From Sphingobium phenoxybenzoativorans (lineage in GTDB: Bacteria; Pseudomonadota; Alphaproteobacteria; Sphingomonadales; Sphingomonadaceae): DNA of 64,000 nucleotides. Positions 18,111-26,335 of this stretch are shown here, one piece after another. Below the pieces are notes generated by a model. That model was not told where the DNA came from, made no database searches, and was given only the letters and a program-made list of their open reading frames with translations. Position numbers and translations under genes: made by a program. The stretch's first letter is position 1. Every line of letters begins with the position of its first letter. The stretch lies in the NCBI RefSeq assembly GCF_001757355.1, contig NZ_MINO01000002.1:1-64000 (forward strand), written 5' to 3'.

Positions 18111-18148
18111 ATAACGCACGCTTATGGTGGTGCGCCGTTCGCCATAAG
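18111..18148. promoter_or_regulatory. Candidate LysR-type operator between ALDH and SMP-30 genes
   Basis: ATAACGCACGCTTAT at 18111-18125 has the T-N11-A form ATA-N9-TAT. Its complement, ATAAGCGTGCGTTAT, matches ATAAGATTTCGGTAT, found before the LysR gene, at 11 of 15 positions. It overlaps a 7-bp inverted repeat, CTTATGG (18121-18127) and CCATAAG (18142-18148). The site lies about 75 bp from the ALDH start and 135 bp from the SMP-30 start, so it could serve both. Confidence 0.5.
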
Positions 18149-18260
18149 CAAAGCTTCTCCTGAATACCGATTGGATATTGGCTTTCGCTCGCCGGACTTC
18201 GGATGGCTTTGGTCGAGTGGCGACCGCCGCCGGAAACCCGTCGAAGCATGGGAGAGGAAA

Positions 18261-19175
18261 ATGACGATCTGGAAATCGCTGCGGGCCTTTGGGTGCGCAT
18301 CCCTTGCGATCTGCGGACTGGGGGCAGAGGCTGCCACTGCATCGACGCTAAACGATATTTGCGGCGAATGCCGTTTCGAAAAGGTTGTGACCTGCGGCCA
18401 GTTCCTGGAAGGGATCAATTTCGACAAGAACGGCGCTGCATGGGCCGTCAGCCTGTTCAGCGGCGACATCATCAAGGTGGTCGACGGCAAATGCGTTACC
18501 AAAGCCAAGACCGGCGGCCACCCCAATGGCGCACGCTTTCACAAGGACGGGCGGCTTTTCATCACCGACAATGCGCGCGGCATTCTGACATATAACACAG
18601 ACACCGGGGCGATGACCGTGATTGCGGACAAGGTGGATGGCAAGGCGTTCATCGCCAATGACCTGGTTTTCGACGAGGCGGGCGGCATCTATGTGACCCT
18701 CGCCAACAATTCCAACTTCATCGACCGGATCGGGCGGGTCGCCTATTTCGCGCCCGGCTCCGACAAGGCGCAGATCATTGCCGACAATCTGCCCTATCCC
18801 AATGGCGTAGCGCTCACGCCGGATGGCAAGTTCGTCAATATCGGACTCTATGGCGCCAAGACGATCATGACGATGCCTTCGGTGTCCAATGCGCAGAGCA
18901 AGCGCGGTCCCTATGTCCTTGCCCATACCGATGGCGGGATCGGACCCGACGGCATGACGATGGACAGCGATGGCAGGCTATACTGGGCGGAATTCTTTGC
19001 CGGCGCGGTGGGCATCGCTGACACGGACGGCTTCGTGCTTGGCTATCTGAGATTGCCGGCGGGCGCTGGCCGCTGGACGACCAACCTGACCATCCATGAC
19101 GGCCATCTGTATGTGACGGAGGCGGACAAGGGCGAAATCTGGCGGGTGGCTGTCACGGTCAAGCCGCAGCCATGA
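18261..19175 (+). CDS. Secreted SMP-30/gluconolactonase-like beta-propeller
   Basis: The 304-residue protein begins with a Sec signal peptide (KSLRAFGCASLAICGLGAEAATA, cleavage near residue 25), so it is periplasmic. It is a six-bladed SMP-30/gluconolactonase/LRE propeller: repeated blade starts DGRLFITDN, AGGIYVTLANN, DGKFVNIGLY and DGRLYWAEFF, with metal-site residues near FIANDLVFD, PYPNGVALTPDG and GGIGPDGMTMD. Members hydrolyse sugar or other lactones. The start ATG follows GGAGAGG. It is divergent from the ALDH operon and 132 bp before the GMC gene, so it may hydrolyse a lactone produced by the GMC or monooxygenase step. Confidence 0.85.
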   Translation: MTIWKSLRAFGCASLAICGLGAEAATASTLNDICGECRFEKVVTCGQFLEGINFDKNGAAWAVSLFSGDIIKVVDGKCVTKAKTGGHPNGARFHKDGRLFITDNARGILTYNTDTGAMTVIADKVDGKAFIANDLVFDEAGGIYVTLANNSNFIDRIGRVAYFAPGSDKAQIIADNLPYPNGVALTPDGKFVNIGLYGAKTIMTMPSVSNAQSKRGPYVLAHTDGGIGPDGMTMDSDGRLYWAEFFAGAVGIADTDGFVLGYLRLPAGAGRWTTNLTIHDGHLYVTEADKGEIWRVAVTVKPQP

Positions 19176-19204
19176 TTTGCGCAGCCACGGAAGGCGCTTT
19201 GCTG

Positions 19205-19223
19205 GCATAAGATTTCGATATGC
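19205..19223. promoter_or_regulatory. Candidate LysR-type operator before GMC oxidoreductase
   Basis: GCATAAGATTTCGATATGC has 5-bp inverted arms GCATA/TATGC and the core ATAAGATTTCGATAT, which differs by one base from the site before the LysR gene at 23189-23207. It lies about 85 bp upstream of the GTG start at 19308, a usual activating position for a LysR regulator. Confidence 0.6.
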
Positions 19224-19307
19224 TGATGGCCGTCGATTACATTGTAATGCATGCCACCCGATCCTAACGTGCGGCATAATCACTATAGATTAATAGAGGG
19301 ATGCAGC

Positions 19308-20963
19308 GTGGAAGCACGGGCTGGCCAGCATGAAGGGCCTTATGATTTCATCGTCGTTGGCGCGGGCTCCGCAGGATGCGCGGTCGCCAATCGCCTGTCG
19401 GAAGATGGCCGTGAACGTGTCCTGCTGATCGAGGCGGGCAGGAAAGACAGCAGCATCAACATCCATATCCCGTTGATGGTGGTGAACCTGCTCAAGGACC
19501 CCAATCACACCTGGCCGTTCATCACCGAGCCGCAGACCGCGCTGAAGAACCGCACGCAGTTGTGGACGCGCGGCCGGGTACTTGGCGGGTCCAGTTCGAT
19601 CAACGGCAATGTCTATGTTCGCGGCGATCCGGCGGAGTTCGATAGCTGGGAGGCGATGGGCCTGCCCGGCTGGGGCTGGTCCGACATGCTGCCCTATTTC
19701 AAGCGGATGGAAAGCTATCGGCAGGGCGATCCGGCGGTTCGCGGCCATGACGGGCCGATCGGCGTGACCAGCCTCAAGCATTTCGACAAGCTGGCCGACG
19801 CCTTTGTCGAGGCCGGATGTCAGGCGGGCTTCGATTATGTCGAGGATTATAATGACGGCCATTATGAGGGCGCATCCTATCTGCAATATTCAACGAAGCG
19901 CGGGTTTCGTTCGTCCTCGGCGGTCGGGTATCTGAAGCCCGCGCGCGGCCGGGCCAACCTTGACGTGATGGTCGATGCGCTGGTGACGCGCGTGATCATC
20001 GAGAATGGCGTTGCGACGGGCGTAGAGGTAAGGCGCGGGAACGACCTGACGCGCATCGATGCACGGAAGGAAGTGATCCTGTCGGCGGGGCCGGTGCAAT
20101 CGCCCAAGCTGCTGGAACTGTCCGGGATCGGGCGCGCGTCGCTGTTGCGCGAATATGGCATAGAGGTGCTGCGGGATATGCCAGCGGTGGGCGAAAATCT
20201 GCTCGATCATCCCAATACGCGCCTGACGTTCGAATGCACCAAGCCGATCACGATCAACGATGCGCTGCAGCGCCCGACCGTCAAGGTGAAGGAGGGGCTG
20301 AAATTCGCACTGTTCGGCAAGGGGCTTTTGTCGATCTGTTCCGCCGTGGCGCATATCGTCATGCGTAGTTCGCCCGACGAACATCGCGCCGACCTGAAGC
20401 TGCAGCTTCAGCCATTTTCCGGCAAGGACCGCTATGCGCGGCGGCCGCAGGATGGGCTGGATGCCCATTCCGGCTTCACTATCGGGGTCATGGGGCTGCA
20501 TCCGCATTCGCGCGGCTGGACCCATATCCAGTCGCCTGATCCGGTGGCATATCCCAAGATCGATCCGAAATATTGCGATGATCCGCATGATGTCGGCGTC
20601 CTGCTCGCGGGCATCAAGGCGGTCAGGAATGTCGCCTCTTTCCCCGCCATGCAGGAGATGATTGTCCGCGAAACGCGCCCCGGCGCCAGCACCAGCACCG
20701 ATGAGGAAATTATCGACTATATCCGGGAGACGACGCAGACGACCTGGCATATTGTCGGCAGTTGCAAGGCGGGGACCGATGCAGAGGCGGTGGTCGATCC
20801 GCAATTGCGGGTGCGCGGCGTCGGCAACCTGCGCGTGATCGATTCTTCGATCTTCCCGACCATCCCTTCATCCAACACCAACGCGCCGACCATAGCGTTG
20901 GGGGAACGGGGCGCAGACATCGTGCTGGCGCAGTGGCGCAATGACCGGAAGGCGGCCGCCTGA
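19308..20963 (+). CDS. GMC-family FAD-dependent oxidoreductase (choline/alcohol dehydrogenase type)
   Basis: The 551-residue flavoprotein opens with DFIVVGAGSAGCAVANRLSE (FAD Rossmann loop), then has LWTRGRVLGGSSSINGNVYV (GMC signature 1) and LSAGPVQSPKLLELSGIG (signature 2). The active-site His lies in TTWHIVGSCKAG and the paired Asn in SSNTNAPTIALGERGADIV. It oxidises an alcohol to an aldehyde or ketone. I choose GTG at 19308, 7 nt after GAGGG, because the ATG at 19251 has no ribosome site and adds residues before the usual N-terminus. It overlaps the next gene by one base (TGATG). It is probably under LysR control. Confidence 0.9.
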   Translation: MEARAGQHEGPYDFIVVGAGSAGCAVANRLSEDGRERVLLIEAGRKDSSINIHIPLMVVNLLKDPNHTWPFITEPQTALKNRTQLWTRGRVLGGSSSINGNVYVRGDPAEFDSWEAMGLPGWGWSDMLPYFKRMESYRQGDPAVRGHDGPIGVTSLKHFDKLADAFVEAGCQAGFDYVEDYNDGHYEGASYLQYSTKRGFRSSSAVGYLKPARGRANLDVMVDALVTRVIIENGVATGVEVRRGNDLTRIDARKEVILSAGPVQSPKLLELSGIGRASLLREYGIEVLRDMPAVGENLLDHPNTRLTFECTKPITINDALQRPTVKVKEGLKFALFGKGLLSICSAVAHIVMRSSPDEHRADLKLQLQPFSGKDRYARRPQDGLDAHSGFTIGVMGLHPHSRGWTHIQSPDPVAYPKIDPKYCDDPHDVGVLLAGIKAVRNVASFPAMQEMIVRETRPGASTSTDEEIIDYIRETTQTTWHIVGSCKAGTDAEAVVDPQLRVRGVGNLRVIDSSIFPTIPSSNTNAPTIALGERGADIVLAQWRNDRKAAA

Positions 20964-22138
20964 TGCGTATCGAGCGGATAGAGCTTCGCGTCACCGAACT
21001 GCCCGTGCGCCTGAAGCGCACCTTTTCCAGCGGCAGTTATGATACGGGACCGGCGGATCAGCTCCTGGGCAAACCGGTGGTGCTCAAGATCCATGCCGAG
21101 GGCGTGACGGGGATCGCCCAGATCCGGCCGATCAGTCCAGGGCATTTCGTCGCCGATACCGTGCATAGCGTGATCGGCGCCATCAAGGACATCTATGGGC
21201 CGCTGCTAATCGGCCGCAGGATCTGCGATCTGGAGGCGATCGATGGGCTGCTGACATCGCGCCTCGCCGGAAATCCGGCGGCGCGGGCGCTGATCGACAT
21301 TGCCTTGCACGATGCGTTGGGCAAGGCGCTGGGCGTGCCCGTCCATGACCTGATCGGTGGGCGGGCGAATGCGGTGATCCCGCTGGAATGGTCCGTCAGC
21401 CTGTATGACGATTCGGCGCAGATGGTTGCCGATGCGCGGCGCGCCGTCGAGGAATTCGGCATTCGGGTGCTGTGCCTGAAGGCCGCGGGCAAGGGTGGCT
21501 GGCGCGCCGATGTCGCCAATTTCGAACTGGTCCGCAAGGCCATTGGGCCTGACATCATGATCGGCGTCGATCCCAACACAGGATGGACCGCAGCGGATAC
21601 CGTTTCGGTGCTGCATGCGCTGCGCGATATGGATGTGGGCTATTGCGAACAGCCGGTCGAGCGCGCCAACCTGAAAGCCATGTCCGCGATCCGGGCGAAG
21701 GCGGGCGGTGTGCCGATCATGGCGGACGAAAGCCTGTTCACGCTGCAGGATGCTGCGCGCATCGTGGATGCGGAAGCGGCTGACGTATTTTGCATCAAGC
21801 TCTACAAAGTTGGCGGCCTTACGCCCGCCCGCAAGATCGCCGCTGTTGGTGAAGCGCACGGCATCGGCATCAATTGCGGCGGTCTGGCGGTTGCTTCGCA
21901 GCTTGAGGCGGCAGCGGCTGCGCATTTCTGCGCTTCGGTTCCGGCGGCGCGCACTTTCGGTGCGGCGGAGTTCGTCTTTGGCGTTGGCGTCATGGGTGAT
22001 GATCCGCTCATCGCGGACGGGGCCATGCGGATTGTGGACGGAGCCGTGACCGTCCCGACAGGCCCCGGGCTTGGCCTGACGGTCGATGAAGCGGCGCTGG
22101 AACGCATGACGCTCCAGAAGCTTGATGTGACGCGCTAG
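20963..22138 (+). CDS. Enolase-superfamily enzyme, mandelate racemase/muconate lactonizing type
   Basis: The protein has 391 residues, the usual length. The capping domain is N-terminal, and the barrel carries metal ligands Asp in IGVDPNTGW, Glu in YCEQPVERAN and the third acid in IMADES. A Lys is present at IKLYKVGG, as in muconate lactonizing enzymes. The usual K-x-K on strand 2 reads CLK (VLCLKAAGK), so its first lysine is Cys and the second is kept. This suggests a cycloisomerase, dehydratase or racemase rather than a standard muconate enzyme. It is translated with the GMC gene (1-bp overlap). A hairpin at 22192-22234 follows. Confidence 0.85.
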   Translation: MRIERIELRVTELPVRLKRTFSSGSYDTGPADQLLGKPVVLKIHAEGVTGIAQIRPISPGHFVADTVHSVIGAIKDIYGPLLIGRRICDLEAIDGLLTSRLAGNPAARALIDIALHDALGKALGVPVHDLIGGRANAVIPLEWSVSLYDDSAQMVADARRAVEEFGIRVLCLKAAGKGGWRADVANFELVRKAIGPDIMIGVDPNTGWTAADTVSVLHALRDMDVGYCEQPVERANLKAMSAIRAKAGGVPIMADESLFTLQDAARIVDAEAADVFCIKLYKVGGLTPARKIAAVGEAHGIGINCGGLAVASQLEAAAAAHFCASVPAARTFGAAEFVFGVGVMGDDPLIADGAMRIVDGAVTVPTGPGLGLTVDEAALERMTLQKLDVTR

Positions 22139-22191
22139 ACCTTGTTCAATTTTGATTGAATTAAAATCTCGGTCTAGTCCTTTGTTATTTC

Positions 22192-22234
22192 GTGATTTCC
22201 GAGCCGTGAAATGTTCCATTTCACTCGAAATCAC
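22192..22234. terminator. Nested inverted repeat between convergent genes
   Basis: Outer arms GTGATTTCCGAG (22192-22203) and CTCGAAATCAC (22224-22234) enclose an inner hairpin GTGAAATG-TTC-CATTTCAC (22206-22224). It lies between the converging enolase-superfamily and LysR genes and is preceded by a small AT hairpin, TTCAAT-TTTG-ATTGAA, near 22144. There is no clear U-run, so bidirectional terminator is an inference. Confidence 0.45.
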
Positions 22235-22251
22235 TCTAGCCCGCCAGCTCC

Positions 22252-23175
22252 CTAAAATTCATGCACTGCCCGGCGAACCCGGAGCGGCGTCAGATTGGGC
22301 GCGACCGAATGGACGAAATCGAGCAGGAAGGACCGCAAATAGGTGTTCCGGCGCAGCACGATCTTGATCGTGCTTGACGGCAGCAGGTGGGATGCGTCGC
22401 GAGCGCGAATGCCCACATCGCGTTCGGGATCATAGGTCATCGCCGCAAGGATGCCGATGCCAAGCCCCATGCCCACATAGGTTTTGCACACGTCGGCATC
22501 GATACCGCTCATCACGATCTTCGGCTCCAGATTGGCGTCTGAGAAGGCCTTCATCACCTTCCAGCGCCCGCTATATCGCGTGTCATAGGTGATGATCGGG
22601 TAACGCGCGATTTCCTCCAGCGTCAGTTCGGGGACGGCGAGGATAGGATGATCAACCGGAGCGACGATGCAGCGATGCAGGTCGAAGCAATCGAGTTTCA
22701 CCAGATTGGGGAAGTCACGCGTCGTTTCGGTGCCGATCGACAGGTCGGCGTCGCCCGCTTCGACCAATGCGCAGATTTCTTCCGGATCTCCCTGCTTCAG
22801 CACCAGCTTGACGTCCGGATAGCGGGCCACGAATTTCTCGACGACCTTGGGCAGCACATAGCGGGCCTGGGTATGCGTCGTTGCTATGGTGAATACGCCG
22901 TGATTGCCGGAATGCATGTCCTCCTTCAGCGATTTCAGCGCCGCGACATCCGTCGCGATCCGTTGTGCGATGGAAAAGACCACATTGCCCGGCTCGGTCA
23001 GGCCGATGATGCGGTTTCGCGTGCGCAGGAATATCTCGAAACCCAGTTCCTGCTCTAGCAACTGTATCTGGCGGCTCACGCCGGGCTGGGACGTATTGAG
23101 AGCGTCCGCCGCCGCCGACAGATGGTTGTTCTGCCGTACGATTTCAACAACATAGCGGAGTTGCTGGAGTTTCAA
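22252..23175 (-). CDS. CysB-like LysR-family transcriptional regulator
   Basis: The 307-residue protein has an N-terminal winged HTH, MKLQQLRYVVEIVRQNNHLS followed by ALNTSQPGVSRQIQLLEQEL, which is the form found in CysB and Cbl rather than in typical LTTRs. The effector domain has IATTHTQARYVLP (CysB-like Thr-rich anion site), GDADLSIGTETT and MGLGIGILAAMTYDP. CysB relatives sense small oxyanions or sulfur compounds, but here the neighbours are catabolic. It is divergent from the tcuA-like operon. A palindromic motif 14 bp upstream of its start, shared with other promoters of the island, fits autoregulation. Confidence 0.88.
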   Translation of the reverse strand: MKLQQLRYVVEIVRQNNHLSAAADALNTSQPGVSRQIQLLEQELGFEIFLRTRNRIIGLTEPGNVVFSIAQRIATDVAALKSLKEDMHSGNHGVFTIATTHTQARYVLPKVVEKFVARYPDVKLVLKQGDPEEICALVEAGDADLSIGTETTRDFPNLVKLDCFDLHRCIVAPVDHPILAVPELTLEEIARYPIITYDTRYSGRWKVMKAFSDANLEPKIVMSGIDADVCKTYVGMGLGIGILAAMTYDPERDVGIRARDASHLLPSSTIKIVLRRNTYLRSFLLDFVHSVAPNLTPLRVRRAVHEF

Positions 23176-23188
23176 TCGGAAATCCTCA

Positions 23189-23207
23189 CCATAAGATTTC
23201 GGTATGG
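23189..23207. promoter_or_regulatory. Candidate LysR-type operator between lysR and tcuA-like genes
   Basis: CCATAAGATTTCGGTATGG has 5-bp inverted arms CCATA/TATGG and the T-N11-A core ATAAGATTTCGGTAT. It sits 14-32 bp before the LysR start and 167 bp before the tcuA-like start. Closely similar cores lie at 19205-19223 and 18111-18125. Confidence 0.6.
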
Positions 23208-23373
23208 CAGAATGCTATAATATTACGTGCGCGTATAAAGCAATCCCCTAATCTGTTCCCGGTACCAGAGGCACGCAAAGGCAAATGTCCGGTTCTACCG
23301 GGCTTGCCCAGGCTCTGCCGCTGGCCGTCTTCAAGAGAGAGCGATCGCGCTTTCCTGGATCAAAGGGGTAGGA

Positions 23374-24903
23374 ATGCCGGAACAGCAACAATCCGACTAT
23401 GACGTTCTGGTGGTCGGCGGCGGCAATGCCGCGCTTTGCGCCGCCATCAGCGCGGTAAACGCCGGCTGCAGCGTGCTTGTGCTGGAGCGTTCGCCGATCG
23501 AGGAGCGGGGAGGGAACTCGGCCTATACCGATGGCCTGATGCGCACAGTCTATGACAGCGCAGACGATATCCGCGCCTACTGCCCCGACCTGACCGATGA
23601 GGAAGTCGCGATCAGCGATTTCGGCACCTATACCGAGGAGAAGTTCTTCGACGATATGGGCGAGATCACCCAGTATCGCACCGATCCCGACCTGTGCGAG
23701 ATACTGGTCAAGGGCAGTCGCGAGACGATCCTGTGGATGCGCGATCAGGGTGTTCGCTTCTTCCCCAATTTCGGCCGTCAAGCCTATCGCGTGAATGGCC
23801 GCTTCAAATTCTGGGGCGGGGCGACAATTGCGGTGGCGAGCGGGGGTCCCGGTCTGGTGGAGGCTTTGTTCAACGCCGCGGAGAAGCGCGGCGTCGAGAT
23901 ACGCTATAACGCATGGGTGCGCGATCTGGTGCGCGACGAAAGCGGCATCGCTGGCGTGACGCTCATCAACGAGCAGGGAAATACCGAAACCATTGGCGCA
24001 CGCGCGGTCGTGCTGGCCTGTGGCGGCTTCGAAGCCAATGCCGAATGGCGTGCGCGCTATCTGGGACCGGGCTGGGATCTGGCGAAGGTTCGCGGATCGC
24101 GGTTCAACACCGGCGACGGGCTTTCGATGGCGCTGGCCGCCGGTGCGCAGCCCTATGGCCACTGGTCGGGTTGCCATGCCGTGTCGTGGGAACGCTATGC
24201 GCAGGATTTTGGCGATCTGGCGCTCACCCCGCAATATCAGCGGCATTCCTATCCGCTCTGCATCATGGTCAATCGCGATGGAAAGCGGTTCGTCGATGAA
24301 GGCGCTGACTTCCGCAACTACACCTACGCCAAATATGGTCAGGCAGTGTTGCAACAACCCGGCCAGGTCGCGTGGCAAGTCTATGATTCCAAGGTCAATC
24401 ACCTGCTGCGTGACGAATATAGGACGCGCTACGTCACCAAGGTTGCCGCGCCGACGATCGAGGAGCTGGCCGATCAGATCGGCGAGATCGACAAGGAGCA
24501 GTTCCTTGCAACGGTCAGCGAGTTCAATGCGTCGGTAAAGACCGATGTCCCGTTCGATCCCAATATCAAGGACGGGCGCGGCGCAAGCAGCAATGGCGTT
24601 GTCCGCAGCAACTGGGCCAACACCATCGATACCGGGCCATTCGAGGCTTATGCCGTGACCTGCGGCGTGACCTTCACCTTCGGTGGCGTAAAGATTTCGA
24701 CCGAGGGCGAGGTGCTGGACACCAATGGCGGCGCGATCCCCGGCCTGTTTGCGGCCGGCGAGATGGTCGGCGGCATATTCTACTTCAACTATCCGGGCGC
24801 CAGCGGCCTCACCAGCGGGGCGGTGTTCGGCCGTCTCGCGGGCGGTAGCGCCGCTGCCTACGCCAAGACCATTTCGCGGAAGCCTGCGCTCTCCGTCGCC
24901 TGA
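23374..24903 (+). CDS. FAD-dependent dehydrogenase, tricarballylate dehydrogenase (TcuA)-like
   Basis: The 509-residue flavoprotein is of the fumarate reductase/succinate dehydrogenase flavoprotein superfamily. It has the N-terminal dinucleotide loop DVLVVGGGNAALCAAISAV, then RSPIEERGGNSAYTDG and GARAVVLACGGFEANAEWRA, and a C-terminal flavin loop IPGLFAAGEMVGGIFYFNYP. RGGNSAYTDG and GGIFYFNYPGASGL are the text I associate with TcuA, which oxidises tricarballylate to cis-aconitate. It has no signal peptide. A TcuB partner is not present in the window. It heads an operon with two MmgE/PrpD proteins, which fits a polycarboxylate or related substrate. Confidence 0.85.
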   Translation: MPEQQQSDYDVLVVGGGNAALCAAISAVNAGCSVLVLERSPIEERGGNSAYTDGLMRTVYDSADDIRAYCPDLTDEEVAISDFGTYTEEKFFDDMGEITQYRTDPDLCEILVKGSRETILWMRDQGVRFFPNFGRQAYRVNGRFKFWGGATIAVASGGPGLVEALFNAAEKRGVEIRYNAWVRDLVRDESGIAGVTLINEQGNTETIGARAVVLACGGFEANAEWRARYLGPGWDLAKVRGSRFNTGDGLSMALAAGAQPYGHWSGCHAVSWERYAQDFGDLALTPQYQRHSYPLCIMVNRDGKRFVDEGADFRNYTYAKYGQAVLQQPGQVAWQVYDSKVNHLLRDEYRTRYVTKVAAPTIEELADQIGEIDKEQFLATVSEFNASVKTDVPFDPNIKDGRGASSNGVVRSNWANTIDTGPFEAYAVTCGVTFTFGGVKISTEGEVLDTNGGAIPGLFAAGEMVGGIFYFNYPGASGLTSGAVFGRLAGGSAAAYAKTISRKPALSVA

Positions 24904-24927
24904 TCATTTTTCGAAGAAAGACCTTCC

Positions 24928-26334
24928 ATGAACGCTCCAACAACCTTTGTCGTGCCGGGCGCCACCCGTGACATCGCTGAGTTCGCCGCGAACCTGCAAT
25001 ATGCCGACATTCCCGACGATCTGATCCTCAACGCCAAGCAGTGCATCCGGGACAGCCTGGGCTGCGGCGTGTTCGGCGCGCCGACCCCGTGGGTGCAGGC
25101 GGTCGTGCGCACCGTCAACCTTCTGGGCCAGAAGCCCACGGCAAGCGCCTGGGGCATGAAGGTCAAGGTCGATCCGCTTGGCGCGGCCTTCATCAACGGC
25201 ACGGCCGCGCAGGGCTATGAGCTTGATGATTGCCATGATCAGTCGATGTCGCATTATGGCGCGGGCGTCGTACCGGCGGTGATCGCTAGTTCCGAAGGCG
25301 CGTTCGGCGCGTTCGACGGCAAGGACATGATCCGCGCGACCGTTGCGGGCTATGAGCTTGGCACGCGCATCGGCAACACGGTCAGCCCCTCCGCCTTCCA
25401 TCGCGGTTTCCATCCCTGCGGCCTGACAAGCACATTCGGTTCGGCGGCGGCGATCGCCAAATTGCTCGACCTCGACACCGATCAATATGTGAGCGCGCTC
25501 GGCCTCGCTGGCAGCCAGGCGGCGGGTCTGATGGCGGCGCAATTCGGTGCGATGGCCAAGCGCTTCCATTCCGGCAAGGCATCGCAGAACGGCATCATCG
25601 CCGCGCTTTGCGCACGCGAAGGATTGACGGGCGTCCGCGACGTGCTGGAGGCGCCCTATGGCGGCTTCTGTTCGACCTACTCATCCGAATATGATCTGAG
25701 CTTCGCCACCAACGGCCTCGGCAGCGACTGGGAGATGCGGCGCAACGGCTTCAAGCGCTACTCCTCGCTCGCCAGCAGCCAGACTTCGGTCGATGCGCTG
25801 CGCGCGATCCGGGAGAAGGCCGGGATCAAGGGCGAGGATGTCGCCAAGGTGCGCATCGGCACGACCGAGATGGTCTTTGTGCATTGCGGCTGGCCCTATG
25901 TGCCCAATGGCGAGACGATCGGCGCGCAGATGAACCTGCCTTATACCGGCGCCGTGACACTGCTGGAGGGCAACGCCTTCATCGACCAATATACGGACGA
26001 CAAGCTCACCGATCCGACGATCATCGATCTCGCCAACCGCATCGAGGTCTATGTCGACCCCGAGCTCGACGCGCGCGAGAAGCATCAGATGCGCGCGGTG
26101 CGCGTCACCGTCACCATGAAGGACGGCTCCGAACATTTCCACGAGCAGACCTATCGCAGCGGCCATTGGCGCAACCCGATGTCGGAGGAGGTGCTGAAAG
26201 AGAAGTTCCGCGACCTGGCCAGCCGTCAATTGACCAAGGAAGCGGTCGCCGAGATCGAGCGCATCATCGACAATCTCGAAAATGAGGAAGCGCCCGCCGC
26301 CGCACTTGGCGCCGCGCTGCAGCAGGTGCGCTGA
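24928..26334 (+). CDS. MmgE/PrpD family protein (first of tandem pair)
   Basis: This 468-residue protein belongs to the family of 2-methylcitrate dehydratase PrpD, iminodisuccinate epimerase and cis-aconitate decarboxylase. Segments include INGTAAQGYELDDCHDQSMSH (dimer/active-site region), RVTVTMKDGSEHF, PYGGFCSTYSS and HSGKASQNGIIAALCAREGL. It starts 24 bp after the tcuA-like gene and ends 1 bp before the next PrpD gene. A TcuA-like oxidase feeding a PrpD-like enzyme suggests dehydration, isomerisation or decarboxylation of an unsaturated polycarboxylate. The active-site His follows DD-C in ELDDCHDQS as usual for the family. The reaction is not known. Confidence 0.85.
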   Translation: MNAPTTFVVPGATRDIAEFAANLQYADIPDDLILNAKQCIRDSLGCGVFGAPTPWVQAVVRTVNLLGQKPTASAWGMKVKVDPLGAAFINGTAAQGYELDDCHDQSMSHYGAGVVPAVIASSEGAFGAFDGKDMIRATVAGYELGTRIGNTVSPSAFHRGFHPCGLTSTFGSAAAIAKLLDLDTDQYVSALGLAGSQAAGLMAAQFGAMAKRFHSGKASQNGIIAALCAREGLTGVRDVLEAPYGGFCSTYSSEYDLSFATNGLGSDWEMRRNGFKRYSSLASSQTSVDALRAIREKAGIKGEDVAKVRIGTTEMVFVHCGWPYVPNGETIGAQMNLPYTGAVTLLEGNAFIDQYTDDKLTDPTIIDLANRIEVYVDPELDAREKHQMRAVRVTVTMKDGSEHFHEQTYRSGHWRNPMSEEVLKEKFRDLASRQLTKEAVAEIERIIDNLENEEAPAAALGAALQQVR

Positions 26335-26335
26335 C

